In this document: positions 27,109 to 39,307 of the stretch, piece by piece
Layout of the letters: each line of letters begins with the position of its first letter
Numbering within the stretch: the stretch's first letter is position 1
NCBI GenBank assembly: GCA_032622095.1
Contig: CP136062.1
Coordinates: forward strand, 52,965,349 to 53,029,348
Origin: Siphonodentalium dalli
Taxonomy: Eukaryota; Mollusca; Scaphopoda; Gadilida; Siphonodentaliidae
Direction of reading: 5' to 3'
DNA: 64,000 bases
Program-made: the position numbers and the translations under genes
The notes under the pieces: generated by a model
The model's database searches: none
What the model saw: only the letters and a program-made list of their open reading frames with translations
Told to the model about the DNA's origin: nothing

Positions 27109-29895
27109 GTGTTTTGTTGGGGGTATTACTTCGTATTTTGTTGGGGGTATTACATCGTATTATGTTGGGGGCATAACTTCGTATTTTGTTGGGGGCATTA
27201 CTTCGTATTTTGTTGGGGGTATTACTTCGTAATTTGTTGGGGGTATTTCTTCGTTCGAGTTGATTTTGTTGGGGGTATTACTTCGTATTTTGTTGGGGGC
27301 ATTACTTCGTATTTTTATTGGGGGCATTACTTCGTATTTTGTTGGGGACATTACTTCGTGTTTTGTTGGGGGTATTACTTCGTATTTTGTTGGGGGTATT
27401 ACATCGTATTTTGTTGGGGGCATAACTTCCTATTTTGTTGGAGGTATTACTTCGTATTTTGTTGGGGGTATTACTTCGTATTTTGTTGGGGGTATTACAT
27501 CGTATTTTGTTGGGGGCATAACTTCCTATTTTGTTGGAGGTATTACTTCGTATTTTGTTGGGGGTATTACTTCGTTCGAGTTGATTTTGTTGGGGGTATT
27601 ACTCCGTATTTTGTTGGGGGTATTACTTCGTATTTTGTTGGGGGCATTACTTCGTATTTTGTTGGGGGCATTACTTCGTATTTTGTTGGGGGTATTACTT
27701 CGTATTTTGTTGGGGGTATTACTTCTTATTTTGTTGGGGGCATTACTTCGTATGTTGTTGGGGGTATTACTTCGTATTTTGTTGGGGGCATTACTTCGTA
27801 TTTTGTTGGGGGTATTACTTCGTATTTTGTTGGGGGCATTACTTCGTATTTTGTTGGGGGCATTACTTCGTATTTTGTTGGGGGCATTACTTCGTATTTT
27901 GTTGGGGGCATTACTTCGTATTTTGTTGGGGGTATTACTTCGTATTTTGTTGGGGGCATTACTTCGTATTTTGTTGGGGGCATTACTTCGTATTTTGTTG
28001 GGGGCATTACTTCGTATTTTGTTGGGGGTATTACTTCGTATTTTGTTGGGGGTATTACTTCGTATTTTGTTGGGGGCATTACTTCGTATTTTGTTGGGGG
28101 CATTACTTCGTATTTTGTTGGGGGCATTACTTCGTATTTTGTTGGGGGTATTACTTCGTATTTTGTTTGGGGGCATTACTTCGTATTTTGTTGGGAGTAT
28201 TACTTCGTATTTTGTTGGGGGTATTACTTCGTTTGAGTTGATTTTGTTGCGGGTATTACTTCGTATTTTGTTGGGGGTATTACTTCGTATTTTGTTGGGG
28301 GCATTACTTCGTATTTTGTTGGGGCATTACTTCGTATTTTGTTGGGGGCATTACTTCGTATTTTGTTGGAGGCATTACTTCGTATTTTGTTGGGGGTATT
28401 ACTTCGTATTTTGTTGGGGGTATTACTTCATATTTTGTTGGGGGTATTACTTCGTATTTTGTTGGGGGTATTACTTCGTTCGAGTTGATTTTGTTGGGGG
28501 TATTATTGGTATTTTGTTGGGGGTATTACTTCGTTCGAGTTGATTTTGTTGGGGGTATTACTTGGTATTTTGTTGGGGGTATTACTTGGTATTTTGTTGG
28601 GGGCACTACTTCGTATTTTGTTGGGGGCATTACTTCGTATTTTGTGGGGGGCATTACTTCGTATTTTGTTGGGGGTATTACTTCGTTCGAGTTGATTTTG
28701 TTGGGGGCATTACTTCGTATTTTGTTGGGGGTATTACTTCGTATTTTGTTGGGGGTATTACTTCGTTCGAGTTGATTTTGTTGGGGGTATTATTTCGTAT
28801 TTTGTTGGGGGTATTACTTCGTATTTTGTTGGGGGCATTACTTCGTATTTTGTTGGGGCATTACTTCGTATTTTGTTGGGGGTATTACTTCGTATTTTGA
28901 TGGGGGCATTACCTCGTATTTTGTTGGGGGCATTAATTCGTATTTTGTTGGGGGCATTACTTCGTATTTTGTTGGGGGCATTACTTCGTATTTTTATTGG
29001 GGGCATTACTTCGTATTTTGTTGGGGGTATTACTTCGTATTTTGTTGGGGGTATTACTTCGTATTTTGTTGGGGGCATTACTTCGTATTTTGTTGGGGGT
29101 ATTACTTCGTATTTTGTTGGGGGTATTACTTCGTATTTTGTTGGGGGTATTACTTCGTATTTTGTTGGGGGTATTACTTCGTATTTTGTTGGGGGTATTA
29201 CTTCGTTCGAGTTTATTTTGTTGGGGGTATTACTTCGTATTTTGTTGGGGGCATTACTTCGTATTTTTATTGGGGGCATTACTTCGTATTTTGTTGGGGA
29301 CATTACTTCGTGTTTTGTTGGAGGTATTACTTCGTATTTTGTTGGGGGTATTACTTCGTATTTTGTTGGGGGGGTATTACTTCGTATTTTGTTGGGGGCA
29401 TTACTTCGTATTTTGTTGGGGGTATTACTTCGTAATTTGTTGGGGGTATTACTTCGTTCGAGTTGATTTTGTTGGGGGTATTACTCCGTATTTTGTTGGT
29501 GGTATTACTTCGTATTTTGTTGGGGGCATTACTTCGTATTTTGTTGGGGGCATTACTACGTATTTTGTTGGGGGTATTACTTCGTATTTTGTTGGGGGTA
29601 TTACTTCTTATTTTGTTGGGGGCATTACTTCGTATTTTGTTGGGGGTATTACTTCGTCTTTTGTTGGGGGCATTACTTCGTATTTTGTTGGGGGTATTAC
29701 TTCGTATTTTGTTGGGGGCATTACTTCGTATTTTGTTGGGGGCATTACTTCGTATTTTGTTGGGGGTATTACTTCGTATTTTGTTGGGGGTATTACTTCG
29801 TTCGAGTTGATTTTGTTGGGGGTATTACTTCGTATTTTGTTGGGGGCATTACTTCGTATTTTTATTGGGGGCATTACTTCGTATTTTGTTGGGGG
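27109..29895 (+). repeat. Large satellite HOR, copy 1 (offset about 3222-3245 bp)
   Basis: Rare-unit order from about 27109 to 29895 is repeated at about 30354-33117. The offset is 3245 bp in the left part and 3222 bp in the right part, so one copy differs by a small block in between. Shared rare features include ATTACATCG, GGCATAACTTCC, TATGTTGTTGG, the TTTGAG form of the 32-bp unit and a unit with seven consecutive G (near 29369 and 32591). Confidence 0.85.
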
Positions 29896-30353
29896 TATTA
29901 CTTCGTATTTTGTTGGGGGTATTACTTCGTTCGAGTTGATTTTGTTGGGGGTATTACTTCGTATTTTGTTGGGGGCATTACTTCGTATTTTGTTGGGGGC
30001 ATTACTTCGTATTTTGTTGGGGGTATTACTTCGTATTTTGTTGGGGGTATTACTTCTTATTTTGTTGGGGGCATTACTTCGTATTTTGTTGGGGGTATTA
30101 CTTCGTATTTTGTTGGGGGCATTACTTCGTATTTTGTTGGGGGTATTACTTCGTATTTTGTTGGGGGCATTACTTCGTATTTTGTTGGGGGCATTACTTC
30201 GTATTTTGTTGGGGGTATTACTTCGTATTTTGGTGGGGGTATTACTTCGTTCGAGTTGATTTTGTTGGGGGTATTACTTCGTATTTTGTTGGGGGCATTA
30301 CTTCGTATTTTTATTGGGGGCATTACTTCGTATTTTGTTGGGGACATTACTTC

Positions 30354-33117
30354 GTGTTTTGTTGGGGGTATTACTTCGTATTTTGTTGGGGGTATTACAT
30401 CGTATTATGTTGGGGGCATAACTTCGTATTTTGTTGGGGGCATTACTTCGTATTTTGTTGGGGGTATTACTTCGTAATTTGTTGGGGGTATTACTTCGTT
30501 CGAGTTGATTTTGTTGGGGGTATTACTTCGTATTTTGTTGGGGGCATTACTTCGTATTTTTATTGGGGGCATTACTTCGTATTTTGTTGGGGACATTACT
30601 TCGTGTTTTGTTGGGGGTATTACTTCGTATTTTGATGGGGGTATTACATCGTATTTTGTTGGGGGCATAACTTCCTATTTTGTTGGAGGTATTACTTCGT
30701 ATTTTGTTGGGGGTATTACTTCGTATTTTGTTGGGGGTATTACATCGTATTTTGTTGGGGGCATAACTTCCTATTTTGTTGGAGGTATTACTTCGTATTT
30801 TGTTGGGGGTATTACTTCGTTCGAGTTGATTTTGTTGGGGGTATTACTCCGTATTTTGTTGGGGGTATTACTTCGTATTTTGTTGGGGGCATTACTTCGT
30901 ATTTTGTTGGGGGCATTACTTCGTATTTTGTTGGGGGTATTACTTCGTATTTTGTTGGGGGTATTACTTCTTATTTTGTTGGGGGCATTACTTCGTATGT
31001 TGTTGGGGGTATTACTTCGTATTTTGTTGGGGGCATTACTTCGTATTTTGTTGGGGGTATTACTTCGTATTTTGTTGGGGGCATTACTTCGTATTTTGTT
31101 GGGGGCATTACTTCGTATTTTGTTGGGGGCATTACTTCGTATTTTGTTGGGGGTATTACTTCGTATTTTGTTGGGGGTATTACTTCGTATTTTGTTGGGG
31201 GCATTACTTCGTATTTTGTTGGGGGCATTACTTCGTATTTTGTTGGGGGTATTACTTCGTATTTTGTTGGGGGTATTACTTCGTATTTTGTTGGGGGCAT
31301 TACTTCGTATTTTGTTGGGGGCATTACTTCGTATTTTGTTGGGGGCATTACTTCGTATTTTGTTGGGGGTATTACTTCGTATTTTGTTTGGGGGCATTAC
31401 TTCGTATTTTGTTGGGAGTATTACTTCGTATTTTGTTGGGGGTATTACTTCGTTTGAGTTGATTTTGTTGCGGGTATTACTTCGTATTTTGTTGGGGGTA
31501 TTACTTCGTATTTTGTTGGGGGCATTACTTCGTATTTTGTTGGGGCATTACTTCGTATTTTGTTGGGGGCATTACTTCGTATTTTGTTGGAGGCATTACT
31601 TCGTATTTTGTTGGGGGTATTACTTCGTATTTTGTTGGGGGTATTACTTCATATTTTGTTGGGGGTATTACTTCGTATTTTGTTGGGGGTATTACTTCGT
31701 TCGAGTTGATTTTGTTGGGGGTATTACTTGGTATTTTGTTGGGGGTATTACTTCGTTCGAGTTGATTTTGTTGGGGGTATTACTTGGTATTTTGTTGGGG
31801 GTATTACTTGGTATTTTGTTTGGGGCACTACTTCGTATTTTGTTGGGGGCATTACTTCGTATTTTGTGGGGGGCATTACTTCGTATTTTGTTGGGGGTAT
31901 TACTTCGTTCGAGTTGATTTTGTTGGGGGCATTACTTCGTATTTTGTTGGGGGTATTACTTCGTATTTTGTTGGGGGTATTACTTCGTTCGAGTTGATTT
32001 TGTTGGGGGTATTATTTCGTATTTTGTTGGGGGTATTACTTCGTATTTTGTTGCGGGCATTACTTCGTATTTTGTTGGGGCATTACTTCGTATTTTGTTG
32101 GGGGTATTACTTCGTATTTTGATGGGGGCATTACCTCGTATTTTGTTGGGGGCATTAATTCGTATTTTGTTGGGGGCATTACTTCGTATTTTGTTGGGGG
32201 CATTACTTCGTATTTTTATTGGGGGCATTACTTCGTATTTTGTTGGGGGTATTACTTCGTATTTTGTTGGGGGTATTACTTCGTATTTTGTTGGGGGCAT
32301 TACTTCGTATTTTGTTGGGGGTATTACTTCGTATTTTGTTGGGGGTATTACTTCGTATTTTGTTGGGGGTATTACTTCGTATTTTGTTGGGGGTATTACT
32401 TCGTATTTTGTTGGGGGTATTACTTCGTTCGAGTTTATTTTGTTGGGGGTATTACTTCGTATTTTGTTGGGGGCATTACTTCGTATTTTTATTGGGGGCA
32501 TTACTTCGTATTTTGTTGGGGACATTACTTCGTGTTTTGTTGGAGGTATTACTTCGTATTTTGTTGGGGGTATTACTTCGTATTTTGTTGGGGGGGTATT
32601 ACTTCGTATTTTGTTGGGGGCATTACTTCGTATTTTGTTGGGGGTATTACTTCGTAATTTGTTGGGGGTATTACTTCGTTCGAGTTGATTTTGTTGGGGG
32701 TATTACTCCGTATTTTGTTGGGGGTATTACTTCGTATTTTGTTGGGGGCATTACTTCGTATTTTGTTGGGGGCATTACTACGTATTTTGTTGGGGGTATT
32801 ACTTCGTATTTTGTTGGGGGTATTACTTCTTATTTTGTTGGGGGCATTACTTCGTATTTTGTTGGGGGTATTACTTCGTCTTTTGTTGGGGGCATTACTT
32901 CGTATTTTGTTGGGGGTATTACTTCGTATTTTGTTGGGGGCATTACTTCGTATTTTGTTGGGGGCATTACTTCGTATTTTGTTGGGGGTATTACTTCGTA
33001 TTTTGTTGGGGGTATTACTTCGTTCGAGTTGATTTTGTTGGGGGTATTACTTCGTATTTTGTTGGGGGCATTACTTCGTATTTTTATTGGGGGCATTACT
33101 TCGTATTTTGTTGGGGA
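30354..33117 (+). repeat. Large satellite HOR, copy 2
   Basis: Partner of the block at about 27109-29895, with the same rare units in the same order. Related versions with larger offsets (for example 3760 bp from the 24.8-25.1 kb region to the 28.6-28.9 kb region) lie to the left, so the 24-34 kb part of the array is a series of kilobase-scale modules. Confidence 0.85.
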
Positions 33118-34544
33118 CATTACTTCGTGTTTTGTTGGGGGTATTACTTCGTATTTTGTTGGGGGTATTACATCGTATTATGTTGGGGGCATAACTTCCT
33201 ATTTTGTTGGGGGTATTACTTCCTATTTTGTTGGGGGTATTACTTCGTTCGAGTTGATTTTGTTGGGGGTATTACTCCGTATTTTGTTGGGGGTATTACT
33301 TCGTATTTTGTTGGGGGCATTACTTCGTATTTTGTTGGGGGCATTACTTCGTATTTTGTTGGGGGTATTACTTCGTATTTTGTTGGGGGTATTACTTCGT
33401 ATTTTGTTGGGGGCATTACTTCGTATTTTGTTGGGGGTATTAGTTCGTATTTTGTTGGGGGCATTACTTCGTATTTTGTTGGGGGTATTACTTCGTATTT
33501 TGTTGGGGGCATTACTTCGTATTTTGTTGGGGGCATTACTTCGTATTTTGTTGGGGGCATTACTTCGTATTTTGTTGGGGGCATTACTTCGTATTTTGTT
33601 GGGGGTATTACTTCGTATTTTGTTGGGGGTATTACTTCGTATTTTGTTGGGGGCATTACTTCGTATTTTGTTGGGGGCATTACTTCGTATTTTGTTGGGG
33701 GTATTACTTCGTATTTTGTTTGGGGGCATTACTTCGTATTTTGTTGGGAGTATTACTTCGTATTTTGTTGGGGGTATTACTTCGTTTGAGTTGATTTTGT
33801 TGCGGGTATTACTTCGTATTTTGTTGGGGGTATTACTTCGTATTTTGTTGGGGGCATTACTTCGTATTTTGTTGGGGCATTACTTCGTATTTTGTTGGGG
33901 GCATTACTTCGTATTTTGTTGGAGGCATTACTTCGTATTTTGTTGGGGGTATTACTTCGTATTTTGTTGGGGGTATTACTTCATATTTTGTTGGGGGTAT
34001 TACTTCGTATTTTGTTGGGGGTATTACTTCGTTCGAGTTGATTTTGTTGGGGGTATTACTTGGTATTTTGTTGGGGGTATTACTTGGTATTTTGTTGGGG
34101 GCACTACTTCGTATTTTGTTGGGGGCATTACTTCGTATTTTGTGGGGGGGGCATTACTTCGTATTTTGTTGGGGGTATTACTTCGTTCGAGTTGATTTTG
34201 TTGGGGGCATTACTTCGTATTTTGTTGGGGGTATTACTTCGTATTTTGTTGGGGGTATTACTTCGTTCGAGTTGATTTTGTTGGGGGTATTACTTCGTAT
34301 TTTGTTGGGGGTATTACTTCGTATTTTGTTGGGGGCATTACTTCGTATTTTGTTGGGGCATTACTTCGTATTTTGTTGGGGGTATTACTTCGTATTTTGT
34401 TGGGGGCATTACTTCGTATTTTGTTGGGGGTATTACTTCGTATTTTGTTGGGGGGTATTACTTCGTATTTTGTTGGGGGTATTACTTCGTATTTTGTTGG
34501 GGGTATTACTTCGTTCGAGTTGATTTTGTTGGGGGTATTACTTG

Positions 34545-36620
34545 GTATTTTGTTGGGGGTATTACTTGGTATTTTGTTGGGGGTATTACTTGGTATTTTG
34601 TTGGGGGCATTACTTCGTATTTTGTTGGGGGCATTACTTCGTATTTTGTGGGGGGCATTACTTCGTATTTTGTTGGGGGCATTACTTCGTATTTTGTTGG
34701 GGGCATTACTTCGTATTTTGTTGGGGGCATTACTTCGCATTTTGTTGGGGGCATTACTTCGTATTTTGTTGATGGCATTACTGCGTATTTTGTTGTGGTA
34801 TTACTTCGTATTTTGTTGGGGGTATTACTTCGTATTTTGTTTGGGGCATTACTTCGTATTTTGTTGGGGTATTACTTCGTATTTTGTTGGGGGAATTACT
34901 TCGTATTTTGTTGGGGGTATTACTTCGTATTTTGTTGGGGGCATTACTTCGTATTTTGTTGGGGGTATTACTTCGTATTTTGTTGGGGGTATTACTTCGT
35001 ATTTTGTTGGGGGTATTACTTCGTATTTTGTTGGGGGTATTACTTCGTATTTTGTTGGGGGTATTACTTCGTATTTTGTTGGGGGTATTACTTCGTATTT
35101 TGTTGGGGGTAATACTTCGTATTTTGTTGGGGGTATTACTTCGTATTTTGTTGGGGGCATTACTTCGTATTTTGTTGGGGTTATTACTTCGTATTTTGTT
35201 GGGGGTATTACTTCATATTTTGTTGGGGGTATTACTTCGTATTTTGTTGGGGGTATTACTTCGTATTTTGTTGGGGGTATTACTTCGTATTTTGTTTGGG
35301 GTATTACTTCGTATTTTGTTGGGGGTATTACTTCGTATTTTATTGGGGGTATTACTTCGTATTTTGTTGGGGGCATTACTTCGTATTTTGCTGGGGGTAT
35401 TACTTCGTATTTTGTTGGGGGTATTACTTCGTTCGAGTTGATTTTGTTGGGGGTATTACTTCGTATTTTGTTGGGGGTATTACTTCGTATTTTGTTGGGG
35501 GCATTACTTCGTATTTTGTTGGGGGCATTACTTCGTATTTTGTTGGGGGTATTACTTCGTATTTTGTTGGGGGTATTACTTCGTATTTTGTTGGGGGTAT
35601 TACTTCGTATTTTGATGGGGGCATTACCTCGTATTTTGTTGGGGGCATTACTTCGTATTTTATTGGGGGCATTACTTCGTATTTTGTTGGGGGCATTACT
35701 TCGTATTTTTATTGGGGGCATTACTTCGTATTTTGTTGGGGGTATTACTTCGTATTTTGTTGGGGGCATTACTTCGTATTTTGTTGGGGGTATTACTTCG
35801 TATTTTGTTGGGGGTATTACTTCGTATTTTGTTGGGGGTATTACTTCGTTCGAGTTTATTTTGTTGGGGGTATTACTTCGTATTTTGTTGGGGGCATTAC
35901 TTCGTATTTTTATTGGGGGCATTACTTCGTATTTTGTTGGGGACATTACTTCGTGTTTTGTTGGAGGTATTACTTCGTATTTTGTTGGGGGTATTACTTC
36001 GTATTTTGTTGGGGGGTATTACTTCGTATTTTGTTGGGGGCATTACTTCGTATTTTGTTGGGGGTATTACTTCGTATTTTGTTGGGGGTATTACTTCGTT
36101 CGAGTTGATTTTGTTGGGGGTATTACTCCGTATTTTGTTGGGGGTATTACTTCGTATTTTGTTGGGGGCATTACTTCGTATTTTGTTGGGGGCATTACTT
36201 TGTATTTTGTTGGGGGTATTACTTCGTATTTTGTTGGGGGTATTACTTCTTATTTTGTTGGGGGCATTACTTCGTATTTTGTTGGGGGTATTACTTCGTA
36301 TTTTGTTGGGGGCATTACTTCGTATTTTGTTGGGGGTATTACTTCGTATTTTGTTGGGGGCATTACTTCGTATTTTGTTGGGGGCATTACTTCGCATTTT
36401 GTTGGGGGCATTACTTCTTATTTTGTTGGGGGCATTACTTCGTATTTTGTTGGGGGTATTACTTCGTATTTTGTTGGGGGTATTACTTCGTATTTTGTTG
36501 GGGGCATTACTTCGTATTTTGTTGGGGGCATTACTTCGTATTTTGTTGGGGGCATTACTTCGTATTTTGTTGGGGGTATTACTTCGTATTTTGTTGGGGG
36601 CATTACTTCGTATTTTGTTG
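34545..36620 (+). repeat. Satellite segmental duplication, copy 1 (offset 2185 bp)
   Basis: This region is repeated at about 36730-38805. Rare units match at a constant 2185-bp offset: TTGATGGCATTACTGCG, a GGGGTAATACTTCG unit, TTGCTGGGGGTATT, an ACTTTGTATT unit near 36199 and 38384, and TTCGCATTTTG near 36391 and 38576. I saw almost no differences within the aligned part, so this looks like the most recent large duplication in the array. Confidence 0.88.
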
Positions 36621-36720
36621 GGGGCATTACTTCGCATTTTGTTGGGGGCATTACTTCTTATTTTGTTGGGGGCATTACTTCGTATTTTGTTGGGGGTATT
36701 ACTTCGTATTTTGTTGGGGG
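36361..36720 (+). repeat. 240-bp (ten-unit) duplication inside the satellite
   Basis: The pair TTCGCATTTTG then ATTACTTCTTATTTTG at about 36391-36420 is repeated exactly 240 bp later at about 36631-36660, with identical intervening unit order. The downstream 2185-bp copy has this pair only once (about 38576), so the ten-unit duplication is specific to the first copy or was lost from the second. Confidence 0.85.
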
Positions 36721-36729
36721 TATTACTTC

Positions 36730-38805
36730 GTATTTTGTTGGGGGTATTACTTGGTATTTTGTTGGGGGTATTACTTGGTATTTTGTTGGGGGCATTACTT
36801 CGTATTTTGTTGGGGGCATTACTTCGTATTTTGTGGGGGGCATTACTTCGTATTTTGTTGGGGGCATTACTTCGTATTTTGTTGGGGGCATTACTTCGTA
36901 TTTTGTTGGGGGCATTACTTCGCATTTTGTTGGGGGCATTACTTCGTATTTTGTTGATGGCATTACTGCGTATTTTGTTGTGGTATTACTTCGTATTTTG
37001 TTGGGGGTATTACTTCGTATTTTGTTTGGGGCATTACTTCGTATTTTGTTGGGGTATTACTTCGTATTTTGTTGGGGGAATTACTTCGTATTTTGTTGGG
37101 GGTATTACTTCGTATTTTGTTGGGGGCATTACTTCGTATTTTGTTGGGGGTATTACTTCGTATTTTGTTGGGGGTATTACTTCGTATTTTGTTGGGGGTA
37201 TTACTTCGTATTTTGTTGGGGGTATTACTTCGTATTTTGTTGGGGGTATTACTTCGTATTTTGTTGGGGGTATTACTTCGTATTTTGTTGGGGGTAATAC
37301 TTCGTATTTTGTTGGGGGTATTACTTCGTATTTTGTTGGGGGCATTACTTCGTATTTTGTTGGGGTTATTACTTCGTATTTTGTTGGGGGTATTACTTCA
37401 TATTTTGTTGGGGGTATTACTTCGTATTTTGTTGGGGGTATTACTTCGTATTTTGTTGGGGGTATTACTTCGTATTTTGTTTGGGGTATTACTTCGTATT
37501 TTGTTGGGGGTATTACTTCGTATTTTATTGGGGGTATTACTTCGTATTTTGTTGGGGGCATTACTTCGTATTTTGCTGGGGGTATTACTTCGTATTTTGT
37601 TGGGGGTATTACTTCGTTCGAGTTGATTTTGTTGGGGGTATTACTTCGTATTTTGTTGGGGGTATTACTTCGTATTTTGTTGGGGGCATTACTTCGTATT
37701 TTGTTGGGGGCATTACTTCGTATTTTGTTGGGGGTATTACTTCGTATTTTGTTGGGGGTATTACTTCGTATTTTGTTGGGGGTATTACTTCGTATTTTGA
37801 TGGGGGCATTACCTCGTATTTTGTTGGGGGCATTACTTCGTATTTTATTGGGGGCATTACTTCGTATTTTGTTGGGGGCATTACTTCGTATTTTTATTGG
37901 GGGCATTACTTCGTATTTTGTTGGGGGTATTACTTCGTATTTTGTTGGGGGCATTACTTCGTATTTTGTTGGGGGTATTACTTCGTATTTTGTTGGGGGT
38001 ATTACTTCGTATTTTGTTGGGGGTATTACTTCGTTCGAGTTTATTTTGTTGGGGGTATTACTTCGTATTTTGTTGGGGGCATTACTTCGTATTTTTATTG
38101 GGGGCATTACTTCGTATTTTGTTGGGGACATTACTTCGTGTTTTGTTGGAGGTATTACTTCGTATTTTGTTGGGGGTATTACTTCGTATTTTGTTGGGGG
38201 GTATTACTTCGTATTTTGTTGGGGGCATTACTTCGTATTTTGTTGGGGGTATTACTTCGTATTTTGTTGGGGGTATTACTTCGTTCGAGTTGATTTTGTT
38301 GGGGGTATTACTCCGTATTTTGTTGGGGGTATTACTTCGTATTTTGTTGGGGGCATTACTTCGTATTTTGTTGGGGGCATTACTTTGTATTTTGTTGGGG
38401 GTATTACTTCGTATTTTGTTGGGGGTATTACTTCTTATTTTGTTGGGGGCATTACTTCGTATTTTGTTGGGGGTATTACTTCGTATTTTGTTGGGGGCAT
38501 TACTTCGTATTTTGTTGGGGGTATTACTTCGTATTTTGTTGGGGGCATTACTTCGTATTTTGTTGGGGGCATTACTTCGCATTTTGTTGGGGGCATTACT
38601 TCTTATTTTGTTGGGGGCATTACTTCGTATTTTGTTGGGGGTATTACTTCGTATTTTGTTGGGGGTATTACTTCGTATTTTGTTGGGGGCATTACTTCGT
38701 ATTTTGTTGGGGGCATTACTTCGTATTTTGTTGGGGGCATTACTTCGTATTTTGTTGGGGGTATTACTTCGTATTTTGTTGGGGGCATTACTTCGTATTT
38801 TGTTG
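36730..38805 (+). repeat. Satellite segmental duplication, copy 2 (offset 2185 bp)
   Basis: Right partner of the block at about 34545-36620. It starts within a run of CTTGGTATT units and stays in register until about 38805, after which unique unit order resumes for the last 490 bp of the array. Confidence 0.88.
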
Positions 38806-39307
38806 GGGGTATTACTTCGTATTTTGTTGTGGGTATTACTTCGTTCGAGTTGATTTTGTTGGGGGTATTACTTCGTATTTTGTTGGGGGCATTACTTCGT
38901 ATTTTGTTGGGGCATTACTTCGTATTTTGTTGGGGGCATTACTTCGTATTTTGTTGGGGGCATTACTTCGTATTTTGTTGGGGGTATTACTTCGTATTTT
39001 GTTGGGGGTATTACTTCATATTTTGTTGGGGGCATTACTTCGTATTTTGTTGGGGGTATTACTTGGTATTTTGTTGGGGGCATTACTTCGTATTTTGTTG
39101 GGGGTATTACTTCGTATTTTGTTGGGGGTATTACTTCGTATTTTGTTGGGGGCATTACTTCGTATTTTGTTGGGGGTATCACTTCGTATTTTGTTGGGGG
39201 TATTACTTCGTATTTTGTTGGGGGTATTACTTCGTATTTTGTTGGGGGTATTACTTCGTATTTTGTTGGGGGTATTACTTCGTTCGAGTTGATTTTCAGT
39301 GATGTCC

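Larger units (their letters stand above)
1..39296 (+). repeat. 24-bp satellite array, about 1,600 head-to-tail units
   Basis: The unit is 24 bp and reads ATTACTTCGTAT followed by TTTGTTGGGGGT. Every unit I read has the same orientation. The commonest variable site is T or C before ATTAC (GTATTAC or GCATTAC), which gives two main unit types that alternate in runs. The consensus has 3 A, 2 C, 7 G and 12 T, so the plus strand is strongly G-over-C and T-over-A. It contains no TAA, TAG or TGA in any plus frame, and 24 is a multiple of 3, so long open frames arise automatically: plus octapeptides VLLRILLG, YYFVFCWG and ITSYFVGG; minus octapeptides PPTKYEVI and PNKIRSNT. Overlapping open frames on both strands, frame switches at variant units and the lack of non-repeat protein sequence argue for non-coding satellite. 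No transposon interrupts it. The left end is outside the window; the right end is abrupt. Confidence 0.97.
6841..39296 (+). repeat. Higher-order-repeat domain marked by a 32-bp variant unit
   Basis: From 6841 onward about 80 units carry an 8-bp insertion, TCGAGTTG, placed after ATTACTTCGT, which makes them 32 bp long. A TTTGAG form occurs near 12503, 21929, 24468, 28229, 31450 and 33782, and a GAGTTTAT form near 14575, 15555, 17863, 18871 and later. Around these markers other rare units recur in fixed order: ATTACTCCGT just after many of them, ATTACTTGGT in runs of one to three, GTATTTTTATTGGGG, GACATTACTTCGTGTTTTG, GATGGGGGCATTACCTCG and GGCATAACTTCC. This ordered co-occurrence shows amplification in blocks of hundreds to thousands of base pairs rather than single units. 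Left of 6841 only one such unit is seen, near 2468. Confidence 0.92.

Noticed and set aside
1-39296. Telomeric repeat
   Set aside because: The plus strand is G-rich and T-rich, but the unit is 24 bp and contains no TTAGGG-type hexamers. A subtelomeric location is possible but not shown.
1-39296. CRISPR array
   Set aside because: Repeats are directly adjacent with no unique spacers, and the context is eukaryotic.
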